Source of the DNA: Candidatus Eiseniibacteriota bacterium
GTDB taxonomy: Bacteria; Eisenbacteria; RBG-16-71-46
Assembly (NCBI GenBank): GCA_016215625.1
Contig: JACRIW010000079.1
Location: 1-38,754 of the forward strand
DNA length: 38,754 nucleotides
Reading direction: 5' to 3'
Each line of letters opens with the position of its first letter. Within the stretch, counting starts at the first letter, position 1. Shown piece after piece: positions 8,587-15,430 of this stretch. Below the pieces are notes generated by a model that worked only from the letters and a program-made list of their open reading frames with translations, made no database searches and was not told the DNA's origin. Made by a program: the position numbers and the translations under genes.

Positions 8587-8943
8587 CTACTCGTCGTCTC
8601 CGCCGTCGGCACCCGCGCCGACCGCTTCACCCTCGGGCACGCCCTGCGTCAGCTCCGGCGACACGTACATCGTCGTGAGCACGCGCATGACGGACTCGTT
8701 CAGGCGAAGGCGGCGTTCGACTTCCTTCACCATGGTGCCCTGGCCGTTCCACACGAACAGCGTGTAGACGCCGTCGCGCTTCTTGTTGATCTCGTAGGCC
8801 AGGCGACGCTTGCCCCACTTCTGCACTTCGACCACTTCGCCGCCCAGATCCTTCATCCAGCCGGCAACGCGATCGGCTTCCTCGTTGGCCGCGTTCTCGT
8901 CGAACGAGGGGTCGAGGACGTACACGGTTTCGTACTTGGTCAC
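8587..8943 (-). CDS. rpsF: 30S ribosomal protein S6
   Basis: A 118-residue protein. The start chosen is GTG 8943 (GTGA overlap with the pth stop) with AAGGAGG about 10 nt upstream. S6 motifs are KYETVYVLDPSFDE, WGKRRLAYEINKKRDGVYTL and RRLRLNESVMRVLTTM. An acidic Gly/Ala/Glu/Asp tail (GVPEGEAVGAGADGGDDE) extends beyond the ferredoxin-like core. S6 binds S18 and 16S rRNA in the small-subunit platform, and both genes are in this operon with ssb between them. Confidence 0.96.
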   Translation of the reverse strand: MTKYETVYVLDPSFDENAANEEADRVAGWMKDLGGEVVEVQKWGKRRLAYEINKKRDGVYTLFVWNGQGTMVKEVERRLRLNESVMRVLTTMYVSPELTQGVPEGEAVGAGADGGDDE

Positions 8944-9527
8944 GACTCGGAATCCTCCTTGCGGACCTTGCGATTGAACTGATTCATGGCCGCCAGGGTG
9001 CCCTGCGACACCCAACATTCCACCGCGTCCGCCGCGTGGCGGACGGCCTCTTCGAGCGCCGGAGCTTCCTCCGGCGCGAACTCTTCCAGCACGTGCTCAC
9101 GGAGCTCCGCACTGCTCTCCGCCGCTCCCACGCCGAAGCGCAGTCGCGCGTATTCCCGGTGTCCCAGCGCGCCCTCGATGCTCTCGAGTCCGCGATGGCC
9201 TCCGCTCGAACCGTTCGCCCTCAGGCGCAACGCTCCCAACGGCAGGTAGACGTCGTCCGACACCACCAGCAGGTCCGCGGCGTCCAGCTCGTGCCGCTCC
9301 CGCCACTGCATCCATGCGTCGCCGCTCCGGTTCATGAACGTGAGCGGCTTCATCAGCACCACGTCGTGTCCGCCGAGGCGCACCCGACGTGTTTCGTACC
9401 TCGAGTCCCGTTCGCCGGACGTCGCGCCGTGGCGCGCCGCCAGCTGGTCGAGCACCCACCACGCGACGTTGTGCCGCGTGCGGGCGTACGGCTCGCCCGG
9501 ATTCCCGAGGCCCAGCACCATCCGCAT
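8940..9527 (-). CDS. pth: peptidyl-tRNA hydrolase
   Basis: A 195-residue protein, normal for bacterial Pth. It releases peptides from peptidyl-tRNA dropped by stalled ribosomes. Motifs are VLGLGNPGEPYARTRHNVAW (Asn9 and catalytic His19), LMKPLTFMNRSG, LLVVSDDVYLPLG (catalytic Asp region, where HDELDLPLG is usual) and GSSGGHRGLESI. In the last motif Arg replaces the Asn that follows GGH in E. coli. It lies 6 bp after rplY and overlaps rpsF by 4 nt. The order prs-rplY-pth is widely conserved. Confidence 0.95.
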   Translation of the reverse strand: MRMVLGLGNPGEPYARTRHNVAWWVLDQLAARHGATSGERDSRYETRRVRLGGHDVVLMKPLTFMNRSGDAWMQWRERHELDAADLLVVSDDVYLPLGALRLRANGSSGGHRGLESIEGALGHREYARLRFGVGAAESSAELREHVLEEFAPEEAPALEEAVRHAADAVECWVSQGTLAAMNQFNRKVRKEDSES

Positions 9528-9533
9528 GAACGC

Positions 9534-10193
9534 TTACTTCTTCTTCTCCTCGGCGGCGGCTTCTTCCTTCTTGCCCTTCGCGCCGACGACTTCGGGTTCC
9601 GCCGTCGTGCCGGGGACGGCCGCAGCGGCCTCCTCGACCGTCGGGGCCGCGATCAGGATCAGCGTGGTCTCGGGATCCGACAGGATCTCGATGCCCTCGA
9701 CCTTCACGTCCGAGACGTGCAGGGCCTGGCCGACCGCGAGCGCCGTGACGTCCACGTCGATCGAGCCCGGGATCGCCGTCGGAAGACAGCGGATCTCGAG
9801 CGTGCGGTGGATCATCTCGAGGATGCCGCCGCCGTCCTTCACACCGATCGCGACGCCGACCGGGTGGATCGGCACTTCGACCGTGATCTTCTCGGTCAGC
9901 GAGATGTGCTGGAAGTCGACGTGCAGCACCGCCTGCGAGATCGGATCGATCTGGGCGTCACGCACCAGCGCCGTCAACTCGTGGCCGCCGAGGTTGAGGT
10001 TGACGATGGGGTTCGCGCCCTTGTGCTTGCGCATCTGGGTCATGAACTCGCGGTAGTCCACCGCGACCGCCATCGGCTCCTCGCCGTGGCCGTACACGAC
10101 GCCCGGGAGCTGGCCGGCCGCGCGCGCCTTGCGGGCGCCGCCCTTGCCGATCGACTCACGACGGGTGCCGTTCATCTGAATCACCGACGACAT
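9534..10193 (-). CDS. rplY: 50S ribosomal protein L25, general stress protein Ctc form
   Basis: A 219-residue two-domain L25 (CTC type) behind a strong AGGAGG. The 5S-rRNA-binding N-domain (1-95) holds NGTRRESIGKGGARKARAAG, PGVVYGHGEEP and VLHVDFQHISLTEKITVEVP. The beta-rich C-domain (96-185) holds LEIRCLPTAIPGSIDVDVTAL, which marks this long form. The tail is Ala/Glu/Lys-rich (KGKKEEAAAEEKKK). CTC proteins are stress-responsive in Bacillus and sit between prs and pth, as here. Confidence 0.95.
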   Translation of the reverse strand: MSSVIQMNGTRRESIGKGGARKARAAGQLPGVVYGHGEEPMAVAVDYREFMTQMRKHKGANPIVNLNLGGHELTALVRDAQIDPISQAVLHVDFQHISLTEKITVEVPIHPVGVAIGVKDGGGILEMIHRTLEIRCLPTAIPGSIDVDVTALAVGQALHVSDVKVEGIEILSDPETTLILIAAPTVEEAAAAVPGTTAEPEVVGAKGKKEEAAAEEKKK

Positions 10194-10240
10194 GTTGCCT
10201 CCTCTGTTGCACTGCCACCCGGCAGAACCGGGGTTCCTCG

Positions 10241-10284
10241 AAAAAAAACCTTCCTTGGCGCTCAGACGAACAGCGAGCTGAGCG
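10241..10284 (-). terminator. candidate intrinsic terminator or attenuator after prs
   Basis: Read on the minus strand, CGCTCAG and CTGAGCG (10278-10284 and 10259-10265, 12-nt loop) form a 7-bp stem spanning the prs stop codon. After 10 nt comes a run of eight T (10241-10248 as A on the plus strand). The gap between stem and T run is atypical, and rplY follows immediately, so read-through or attenuation is as likely as full termination. Confidence 0.4.
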
Positions 10285-11194
10285 AGCGTTCCTCGTGAAT
10301 GCGCTGCACGGCCTCACCGAGCAGCCCGGCGACGGGCAGCTCCTGCACCTTCGCGCTCAGCGTGCCGGGCGCGTGGTACAGCGTGTCGGTGACGGCCACC
10401 TGCTTGATCGGGGACGCGTCGATGCGCTCGAGCGCTCCCGGGCAGAACACGCCGTGCGTGACGCCGGCGTAGATGTCGAGCGCGCCGCGGGCGCGGATGG
10501 CCGCGGCCGCCTGGCACAGCGTGCGCGCCGTGGTGACGACGTCGTCGAACATGACGGCGTTCTTGCCCTCGACGTCGCCGATGATGTTCATGACTTCGAC
10601 CGAGTCCGCCTTCGGGCGGCGCTTGTCGACGAGCGCGAGATCGGCGTTCAGGCGCTTCGCGTAGGCGCGCGCCATCTTCACCGAGCCGATGTCCGGCGCG
10701 ACCACCACGAGGTTCGGCACCTGCAACTTGAGGAAGTGCTCGATGAGCACGGGCGCCGCGTAGAGGTGATCGAGCGGGATGTCGAAGAAGCCCTGGATCT
10801 GCGCGCTGTGCAGGTCCATCGTGAGCGCGCGATCCGCGCCCGCGACCGTGATCACGTTCGCCACGAGCTTCGCAGTGATGGGCGCGCGCGGCTGGTCCTT
10901 GCGGTCCTGGCGCGCGTAGCCGAAGTACGGCATCACGGCGGTCACCCGGCGGGCCGACGCGCGCTTGGCGGCGTCGAGCATGACCAGCAGCTCCATGAGG
11001 TAGTCCGCCGGCGCGTTCGTGGACTGCACGATGAACACGTCGCTGCCGCGGATGTTCTCGTTGAAGCGCACGGACACTTCGCCGTCCTCGAACGTCGAGA
11101 CCTCGACGTCACCGAGGGGCACCTTGAGCTTCTCGCAGATGGCGGTGGCCAAGGCGCGGCTGGCGTTTCCTGCGAAGATGCGACACGGGTCCAA
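10262..11194 (-). CDS. prs: ribose-phosphate pyrophosphokinase (PRPP synthase)
   Basis: A 310-residue class I PRPP synthase using a TTG start at 11194 behind GGGAGG. It makes 5-phosphoribosyl 1-pyrophosphate from ribose 5-phosphate and ATP. Visible motifs are FNENIRGSDVFIVQST, the ATP/ribose region MPYFGYARQDRKDQPRAPIT, the metal-binding MDLHSAQIQGFF, and the catalytic flexible loop DKRRPKADSVEV (Lys191, Arg193). The PRPP-binding loop reads FDDVVTTARTL (about 216-226) instead of the usual VDDMIDTAGT. PRPP feeds nucleotide synthesis and also the DPPR-synthase-like enzyme encoded at 12988. It lies downstream of tRNA-Gln on the same strand. Confidence 0.96.
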   Translation of the reverse strand: MDPCRIFAGNASRALATAICEKLKVPLGDVEVSTFEDGEVSVRFNENIRGSDVFIVQSTNAPADYLMELLVMLDAAKRASARRVTAVMPYFGYARQDRKDQPRAPITAKLVANVITVAGADRALTMDLHSAQIQGFFDIPLDHLYAAPVLIEHFLKLQVPNLVVVAPDIGSVKMARAYAKRLNADLALVDKRRPKADSVEVMNIIGDVEGKNAVMFDDVVTTARTLCQAAAAIRARGALDIYAGVTHGVFCPGALERIDASPIKQVAVTDTLYHAPGTLSAKVQELPVAGLLGEAVQRIHEERSLSSLFV

Positions 11195-11302
11195 GCTGGA
11201 CCTCCCGGGTTATCGCTCACGGACGAACGCGATGCACGGGAGTCCCGCTCCCGCGCAGGAACAAAAAACAGCACTTCTCACGGGAGCGCGCCGAAGGGGG
11301 CG

Positions 11303-11339
11303 CACGTCCTCGTGGGAATCACTCACGCACGAGGACGTG
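11303..11339. repeat. 12-bp perfect inverted repeat between tRNA-Gln and prs
   Basis: CACGTCCTCGTG (11303-11314) and CACGAGGACGTG (11328-11339) are perfect complements separated by 13 nt. On the minus strand the stem lies 18 nt after the encoded CCA of tRNA-Gln and about 110 nt before prs. There is no T run directly after it; six T occur about 35 nt later (11265-11270). It may act as a tRNA 3' processing or termination signal, or as a leader structure of prs. Confidence 0.5.
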
Positions 11340-11357
11340 TCCTGCCGCCCGGAAAGA

Positions 11358-11432
11358 TGGCTGGGGCGGGAGGATTCGAACCTCCGTATGCGAGAGCCAA
11401 AGTCTCGTGCCTTACCGCTTGGCCACGCCCCA
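11358..11432 (-). tRNA. trnQ: tRNA-Gln (anticodon TTG), CCA encoded
   Basis: The cloverleaf was folded by hand on the minus strand. The acceptor stem is TGGGGCG/CGCCCCA, the D arm GCC-loop-GGC, the anticodon arm CGAGA-CTTTGGC-TCTCG with anticodon TTG, the variable loop 5 nt, and the T arm GGAGG-TTCGAAT-CCTCC. The body is 72 nt (11361-11432); G73 is followed by a genomic CCA (11358-11360). The weak U1-A72 pair and G73 fit glutamine tRNA identity. It reads CAA and probably CAG codons. Confidence 0.96.
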
Positions 11433-11539
11433 CCAACAGAACGGGATTTCCGTCACGGTCCGCTCGGCTCGATACGACGCTTCGCGGGGTGCTGGCTATT
11501 GGCCCAGAAGAAACTGCAGAGTGGAGAAAAGCGGGCGGC

Positions 11540-11569
11540 AGAATACCCGGTCGGAGGGTGACCGGTCAA
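11540..11569 (-). promoter_or_regulatory. candidate sigma-70-type promoter upstream of tRNA-Gln and prs
   Basis: On the minus strand TTGACC (11564-11569, 5 of 6 matches to TTGACA) and TATTCT (11540-11545, 4 of 6 to TATAAT) are separated by 18 nt. The tRNA 5' end is about 100 nt downstream, so a leader would have to be removed by RNase P. It lies after spoVG and a GC-rich hairpin (CCGGGG/CCCCGG, 11583-11601), which is consistent with a new transcript beginning here. Confidence 0.5.
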
Positions 11570-11626
11570 TGCCGCCGCCGCGCCGGGGTCGGGGGCCCCG
11601 GGCCGAGATGCGCAGGTACCGCCGGG

Positions 11627-11929
11627 TCATTCCGAGTAGGAGTGGGACTCCTCGTGGTGCGGGACCGACGGGTTCGCCAGTTCCCGCTCGTACTCGGCCA
11701 TGACCTTGTCGGTCAGGTACTTCCGGGTGGGGTCGTTGATCGGATGGGCGAGGTCCTGGTGCTGGCCGTCCGGCCGCTTGCGGCTCGGCATGGCGACGAA
11801 CAACCCGGAGTTGCCCTTGATGATCTTCAGGCCCCGAATGACGAACGAGTCATTCAGCGTGATGCTCACGAAGGCCTTCAGTTTTTCATCGTTCCGCAGC
11901 GAAACCCTGACCTCGGTGATCTCGATCAT
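11627..11929 (-). CDS. spoVG: SpoVG-family RNA/DNA-binding regulator
   Basis: A 100-residue protein with the full SpoVG signature: ITEVRVSLRNDEKLKAFVSI, DSFVIRGLKIIKGNSGLFV, AMPSRKRPDGQHQDLAHPI and RKYLTDKVMAEYE. The start at 11929 has GAGGT. SpoVG was named for a late sporulation effect in Bacillus but occurs in many non-spore-formers, where it binds nucleic acids and affects gene expression and cell division. The tail is His/Ser/Glu-rich (HHEESHSYSE). It lies between ispE (114 bp upstream) and tRNA-Gln. Confidence 0.96.
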   Translation of the reverse strand: MIEITEVRVSLRNDEKLKAFVSITLNDSFVIRGLKIIKGNSGLFVAMPSRKRPDGQHQDLAHPINDPTRKYLTDKVMAEYERELANPSVPHHEESHSYSE

Positions 11930-11975
11930 GAAGATCTACCTCGGAGCCATCCTTGAGGGGCAGCTGGCTCGAAAT

Positions 11976-11994
11976 GGCGCTCGTCCCGAGCGCC
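11976..11994 (-). terminator. hairpin between ispE and spoVG
   Basis: A perfect 8-bp stem with a 3-nt loop (GGCGCTCG-tcc-CGAGCGCC on the plus strand), about 50 nt after the ispE stop. On the minus strand it is followed by ATTTCG, so only a short T stretch is present. It could terminate or attenuate transcription from the alaS-ispE row before spoVG. Confidence 0.4.
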
Positions 11995-12043
11995 GGGAGA
12001 CTGCATGTTCCTGGTTTCACGAGCATCCTTGCCGTTGCCCAGG

Positions 12044-12991
12044 TCACGACTGCTTGCGGAGGCGCAAGCCTTTCACCGTTCCGCGAACCACATAGAGCGG
12101 TTCGCTTCCGATGAAGCGGCCTGTGATCTCCCTCGGCGGGACACCCGCCGGCACGAGCCCGAAGACCCCCGAACCGCTCCCGGTCAGGCGCGGCTGAACG
12201 AGGCCCGCCGCGCGCAGTCGTGCGCACAGCGACTCGAACTCCTGTCGTTGATGCCCCAACACCTCTTCGAAGGTGTTCCCGAGACGCGCGGCGTGAAACG
12301 CCGTAACTTCCGCGCGCCCAAGGCTTGTGGCAAATCTCAAGTGTCGCTTCCAGCGTGTCAAGCCATATTTCTGGGAGTCGATGCTCCGGAAGGCCTCGGC
12401 GGTCGAGACTCGCCACGCCGGAACGGCGACCACGGCCCTCAGTCCACCCGCCAATCGTGCGGGTGTGAGCACGTCGCCCCGGCCCCGGCCGATGGCCGTG
12501 CCGCCGAGCAGCGCGAAGGGGACGTCCGAACCCAGTTCGGCCCCGATCGCCAATCGGTCGGCGAGCGAGAGCCGCACGCCGTGCAGCGCGAGCACGGCGG
12601 CGATGGCCGCCGCGGCGTCGGCGCTCCCCCCGCCCATGCCGGCCTGCGCCGGGATGCGCTTCGTGAGCGCGAAGCGCGCCCCGCCCTTCAATGCGAACGC
12701 CTCGTGCACGCGCCGCGCGGCGCGCACCACGAGGTTGTCCGCCGCCGGGCCGATCGCCCGCCGGGCGGCGGCCCCCTGCGAGCCGCGGACGGCCGCCTCC
12801 TCGTGCGTCACCCGCAGCGCGAAGCCGCGGGGCGTGCGCTCGGCCACGAGCGTGTCGGCGAGCGAGACGGACTGGAAGACCGTGAGCAGTTCGTGGAAGC
12901 CGTCGTCACGCGCCGGTCCGACGGCGAGGCCCAGGTTGAGCTTCGCGTGCGCCGTGACCTCGACGCGGCGCGGCCGGGTGGCGGGGCTCAC
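12044..12991 (-). CDS. ispE: 4-diphosphocytidyl-2-C-methyl-D-erythritol kinase
   Basis: A 315-residue GHMP kinase of the non-mevalonate isoprenoid pathway that phosphorylates CDP-methylerythritol. Start GTG 12991 overlaps the stop of the prenyltransferase gene (GTGA); the valines just before the conserved start region are GTC and cannot initiate. Motifs are AHAKLNLGLAVG (substrate Lys), the ATP loop PAQAGMGGGSADAAAAIAAV, GSDVPFALLGGTAIG (catalytic Asp), and the C-terminal GHMP motif PRLTGSGSGVFGL. Residues beyond about 300 are basic (VKGLRLRKQS). It ends the overlapping alaS-ispE gene chain. Confidence 0.95.
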   Translation of the reverse strand: MSPATRPRRVEVTAHAKLNLGLAVGPARDDGFHELLTVFQSVSLADTLVAERTPRGFALRVTHEEAAVRGSQGAAARRAIGPAADNLVVRAARRVHEAFALKGGARFALTKRIPAQAGMGGGSADAAAAIAAVLALHGVRLSLADRLAIGAELGSDVPFALLGGTAIGRGRGDVLTPARLAGGLRAVVAVPAWRVSTAEAFRSIDSQKYGLTRWKRHLRFATSLGRAEVTAFHAARLGNTFEEVLGHQRQEFESLCARLRAAGLVQPRLTGSGSGVFGLVPAGVPPREITGRFIGSEPLYVVRGTVKGLRLRKQS

Positions 12992-13875
12992 CGCGCGAAG
13001 TAGAGCACCCAGACCGCCGTGACGAGGAACAGCGCCACGGTCGCCTGGATCGGCCGGTCGGTCAGCAGCACGGCCGACGGATCCTCGCTCGTCTCGGAGA
13101 CGCGCACGAGGAACAGGTAACGGAAGACGCCGAACGCCACGAACGGCACCGTGTACAGCAGGCGGTCGGTGCCGAACTTCTCGACCGTGCTCGGCCACAT
13201 CGTGTAGAGCGCGTACGACATGAGCGTCGTGGACGCGGACACGGTGAGCATCATCTCGAGCAGCTCGGGGGTGTAGCGGCGCAGCACCGCGCGCTGCTCG
13301 GAGGCGTGCGAGCCCGCGTTGATCAGTTCGCGGCGGCGCTTGCTGACGCCGAGGAACAGCGCGCCGAAGAACGTGCACACGAGCAGCCACGGCGACAGCA
13401 GCGTGTCGGGCTGGATCTGCCGGATGATCTCGACGCCCGCGATCGCGCGCAGCATGAAGCCGTTCGCGATCAGGAACACGTCGATGATCACCTTGTGCTT
13501 GAGCCAGAAGCTGTACGCGAGGTTGCTCGCGAGGTAGATCCCCGCGACGGTCATGAACGCCGGACCGAGCCACCACGCGATCGCCGCGACGGCGGCGAGG
13601 ATGACGGGCAGCATGCCCCACGCGAGCGGCACGGGCAGGCGGCCCGAGGCGATCGGGCGCCTGCACTTCTTGGGATGCTGGCGGTCGGCCTCGACGTCCA
13701 TGAGGTCGTTGAGCACGTACACCGAACCCGACAGCAGCGAGAACGCGAGGAACCCCGCGAACGCGCGCTGCAGGTACGCCGCGTCGGCGAGGTGCTGCGA
13801 GAAGATCACGCCCACGAACAGCAGCAGGTTCTTCGTCCACTGCTTCGGACGCAGTGCCTCGAGCGGAGCGAACAT
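12988..13875 (-). CDS. UbiA-family prenyltransferase, decaprenyl-phosphate phosphoribosyltransferase (DPPR synthase)-like
   Basis: A 295-residue integral membrane protein with about nine helices. The start is ATG 13875 in a TGATG overlap with the gmhA stop, behind GGGAGG at good spacing. The two Asp-rich motifs of UbiA enzymes are present: NDLMDVEADRQHPKKCRRPI (about 58-77) and a cytoplasmic loop SKRRRELINAG (about 180-190). RPKQWTKNLLLFVGVIFS at the N-terminus and HPKKCRRPIASG match Rv3806c-type enzymes, which transfer phosphoribose from PRPP to polyprenyl phosphate rather than make quinones. That reaction begins arabinofuranose donor synthesis in Actinobacteria. The next steps (DprE1/DprE2) are not in the window. 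Confidence 0.85.
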   Translation of the reverse strand: MFAPLEALRPKQWTKNLLLFVGVIFSQHLADAAYLQRAFAGFLAFSLLSGSVYVLNDLMDVEADRQHPKKCRRPIASGRLPVPLAWGMLPVILAAVAAIAWWLGPAFMTVAGIYLASNLAYSFWLKHKVIIDVFLIANGFMLRAIAGVEIIRQIQPDTLLSPWLLVCTFFGALFLGVSKRRRELINAGSHASEQRAVLRRYTPELLEMMLTVSASTTLMSYALYTMWPSTVEKFGTDRLLYTVPFVAFGVFRYLFLVRVSETSEDPSAVLLTDRPIQATVALFLVTAVWVLYFAR

Positions 13876-14567
13876 CACTTCTTCCTCCCTCGCGGGCGGG
13901 CTCCCTTCGACTTCGCGGGCGCCTTCGCGGGCCGCTTCGCGGCGCTCCCGGCCGGGACGGGGAAGAGCGCGCGTTCCACGAGCAGGCAGAACGCGTGGCC
14001 CATGGCGATGTGCGCTTCCTGGATGTTCGGCGTGTGCGCGCTCGGGCTGACGAGCGCGATGTCACAGGTCGCGGCGAACTCCGCGCCCTTCTCGCCGGTC
14101 ATGCCGATCACGGTCATGCCGAGCGCGTCGGCCGCGGCGACGGCGTTGCGGATGCTCGCCGACTTGCCGCTCGTCGTGATCGCGACGAGCACGTCGCCGG
14201 GCGAGCCGAGGCTCTCGAGCTGGCGCGCGAACACGTCGTCGTAGCCGTAGTCGTTGCCGATCGCGGTGAGCGCGGAGCTGTTCGTGGTGAGCGCCACGGC
14301 GGGCAGGCCCGGACGGTCGATCAGGTAGCGGCCGGCGAACTCCGCGGCGAGGTGCTGCGCGTCCGCCGCGCTGCCGCCGTTGCCGCAGAAGTACACGGTG
14401 CCGCCGCTCTCGAAGCAGTCCACGATCGTCTCGGCCGCCTGCGCGACCGCGACCGCGTTGCGCTTCGCCGCCTCGGCGAGCGTCGCCGCACTCACGCGCA
14501 GCGCCTCGCGCGCCTGCGCCTCGAAGCCCTTCACCGACGCGCCTTCGTTCGCCTTCCCTGCGGCCAT
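13875..14567 (-). CDS. gmhA: D-sedoheptulose 7-phosphate isomerase (SIS domain, GmhA)
   Basis: A 230-residue SIS-fold isomerase with its start in a TGATG overlap with the rfbD stop behind AAGGAG. Motifs of GmhA are VYFCGNGGSAADAQHLAAEF, NDYGYDDVFARQLES, AITTSGKSASI and a late AHIAMGHAFCLLVER with the metal or base residues. It forms the D-glycero-heptose 7-phosphate used in LPS core or S-layer glycans. A Lys/Arg/Ala/Pro tail of about 25 residues (SAAKRPAKAPAKSKGARPRG) lies beyond the normal end. The later heptose genes (gmhB, hldE) are not in view, so the end product is unproven. Confidence 0.9.
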   Translation of the reverse strand: MAAGKANEGASVKGFEAQAREALRVSAATLAEAAKRNAVAVAQAAETIVDCFESGGTVYFCGNGGSAADAQHLAAEFAGRYLIDRPGLPAVALTTNSSALTAIGNDYGYDDVFARQLESLGSPGDVLVAITTSGKSASIRNAVAAADALGMTVIGMTGEKGAEFAATCDIALVSPSAHTPNIQEAHIAMGHAFCLLVERALFPVPAGSAAKRPAKAPAKSKGARPRGRKK

Positions 14568-15430
14568 CACGACTCCTTTCCGCGTGCGCCACCCGAATGC
14601 TGCAGGTAGCGCCGCAGCGCGTCGCGCCACTCCGGCATGCGCCGGCCGGCGACGTGCTCGAACCATCCCATGTGCAGCGCCGAGTACGCGGGCCGGTGCG
14701 CGGGCCGCGCGAGCTCGTCGCTCGAAATGCGCGCGATGTCCGCGCTCACGCCGGCTTCGGCGCAGGCGGCGACCGCGAGGTCGTACCAGGTGCAGTTTCC
14801 CGAGTTCGTCACGTGGTACGTGCCGAACGCGCGGCGCTCGAGGAGCGTGAGCATCGCCTCGGCGAGGTCGTGCGTCCACGTGGGCGCGCCGCGCTGGTCG
14901 TCCACGACGCGCAGCGGCTCACCCGCGCGCGCCTTGCCGAGCACGGTGTCCACGAAGTTGCGGCCGCCCGCACCGTAGAGCCACGCGGTGCGCACGATCA
15001 CGTGGCGCGGATTCACCTCGCGCGCGCCGCGCTCGCCGGCGAGCTTCGATCGGCCGTACACGCCGAGCGGGCCGATCGCGTCGTGCTCGCGGCGCGGCGT
15101 CGCGCTCGTGCCGTCGAAGACGTAGTCGGTCGACAGCGCCATCACCGCGGCCCCCACCTCGGCCGCCGCGAGGGACGAGTTGCGCGGACCGAGGCCGTTC
15201 ACGACGAACGCCTTCTCGGGCTCGGCCTCGCACTGGTCCACGTGCGTGAACGCCGCCAGGTGCAGCACCCAGTCCGGCCGGTACTCACGCGCGTGCGCGA
15301 GCAGCGACGGCAGGTGCGTGACGTCGGCCTCGGCGCGCGTGAGCGGACGCACGTCGTGCCCCGCCGCACGCAGCACCGGCAGCACCGCGTGCGCGAGCAG
15401 TCCGCCGGCGCCGGTCACGAGAATCTTCAA
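14567..15430 (-). CDS. rfbD: dTDP-4-dehydrorhamnose reductase (RmlD)
   Basis: A 287-residue extended short-chain dehydrogenase using a TTG start that overlaps the rmlA stop (TTGA). It has the NAD(P) loop MKILVTGAGGLLAHAV, then DWVLHLAAFTHVDQCE, LSTDYVFDGTSATP with the catalytic Thr/Ser, and YGRSKLAGE, the YxxxK catalytic pair. It catalyses the last step to dTDP-L-rhamnose. rmlB and rmlC are not in the window. Position directly after rmlA supports a deoxysugar role for the cluster. Confidence 0.92.
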   Translation of the reverse strand: MKILVTGAGGLLAHAVLPVLRAAGHDVRPLTRAEADVTHLPSLLAHAREYRPDWVLHLAAFTHVDQCEAEPEKAFVVNGLGPRNSSLAAAEVGAAVMALSTDYVFDGTSATPRREHDAIGPLGVYGRSKLAGERGAREVNPRHVIVRTAWLYGAGGRNFVDTVLGKARAGEPLRVVDDQRGAPTWTHDLAEAMLTLLERRAFGTYHVTNSGNCTWYDLAVAACAEAGVSADIARISSDELARPAHRPAYSALHMGWFEHVAGRRMPEWRDALRRYLQHSGGARGKES

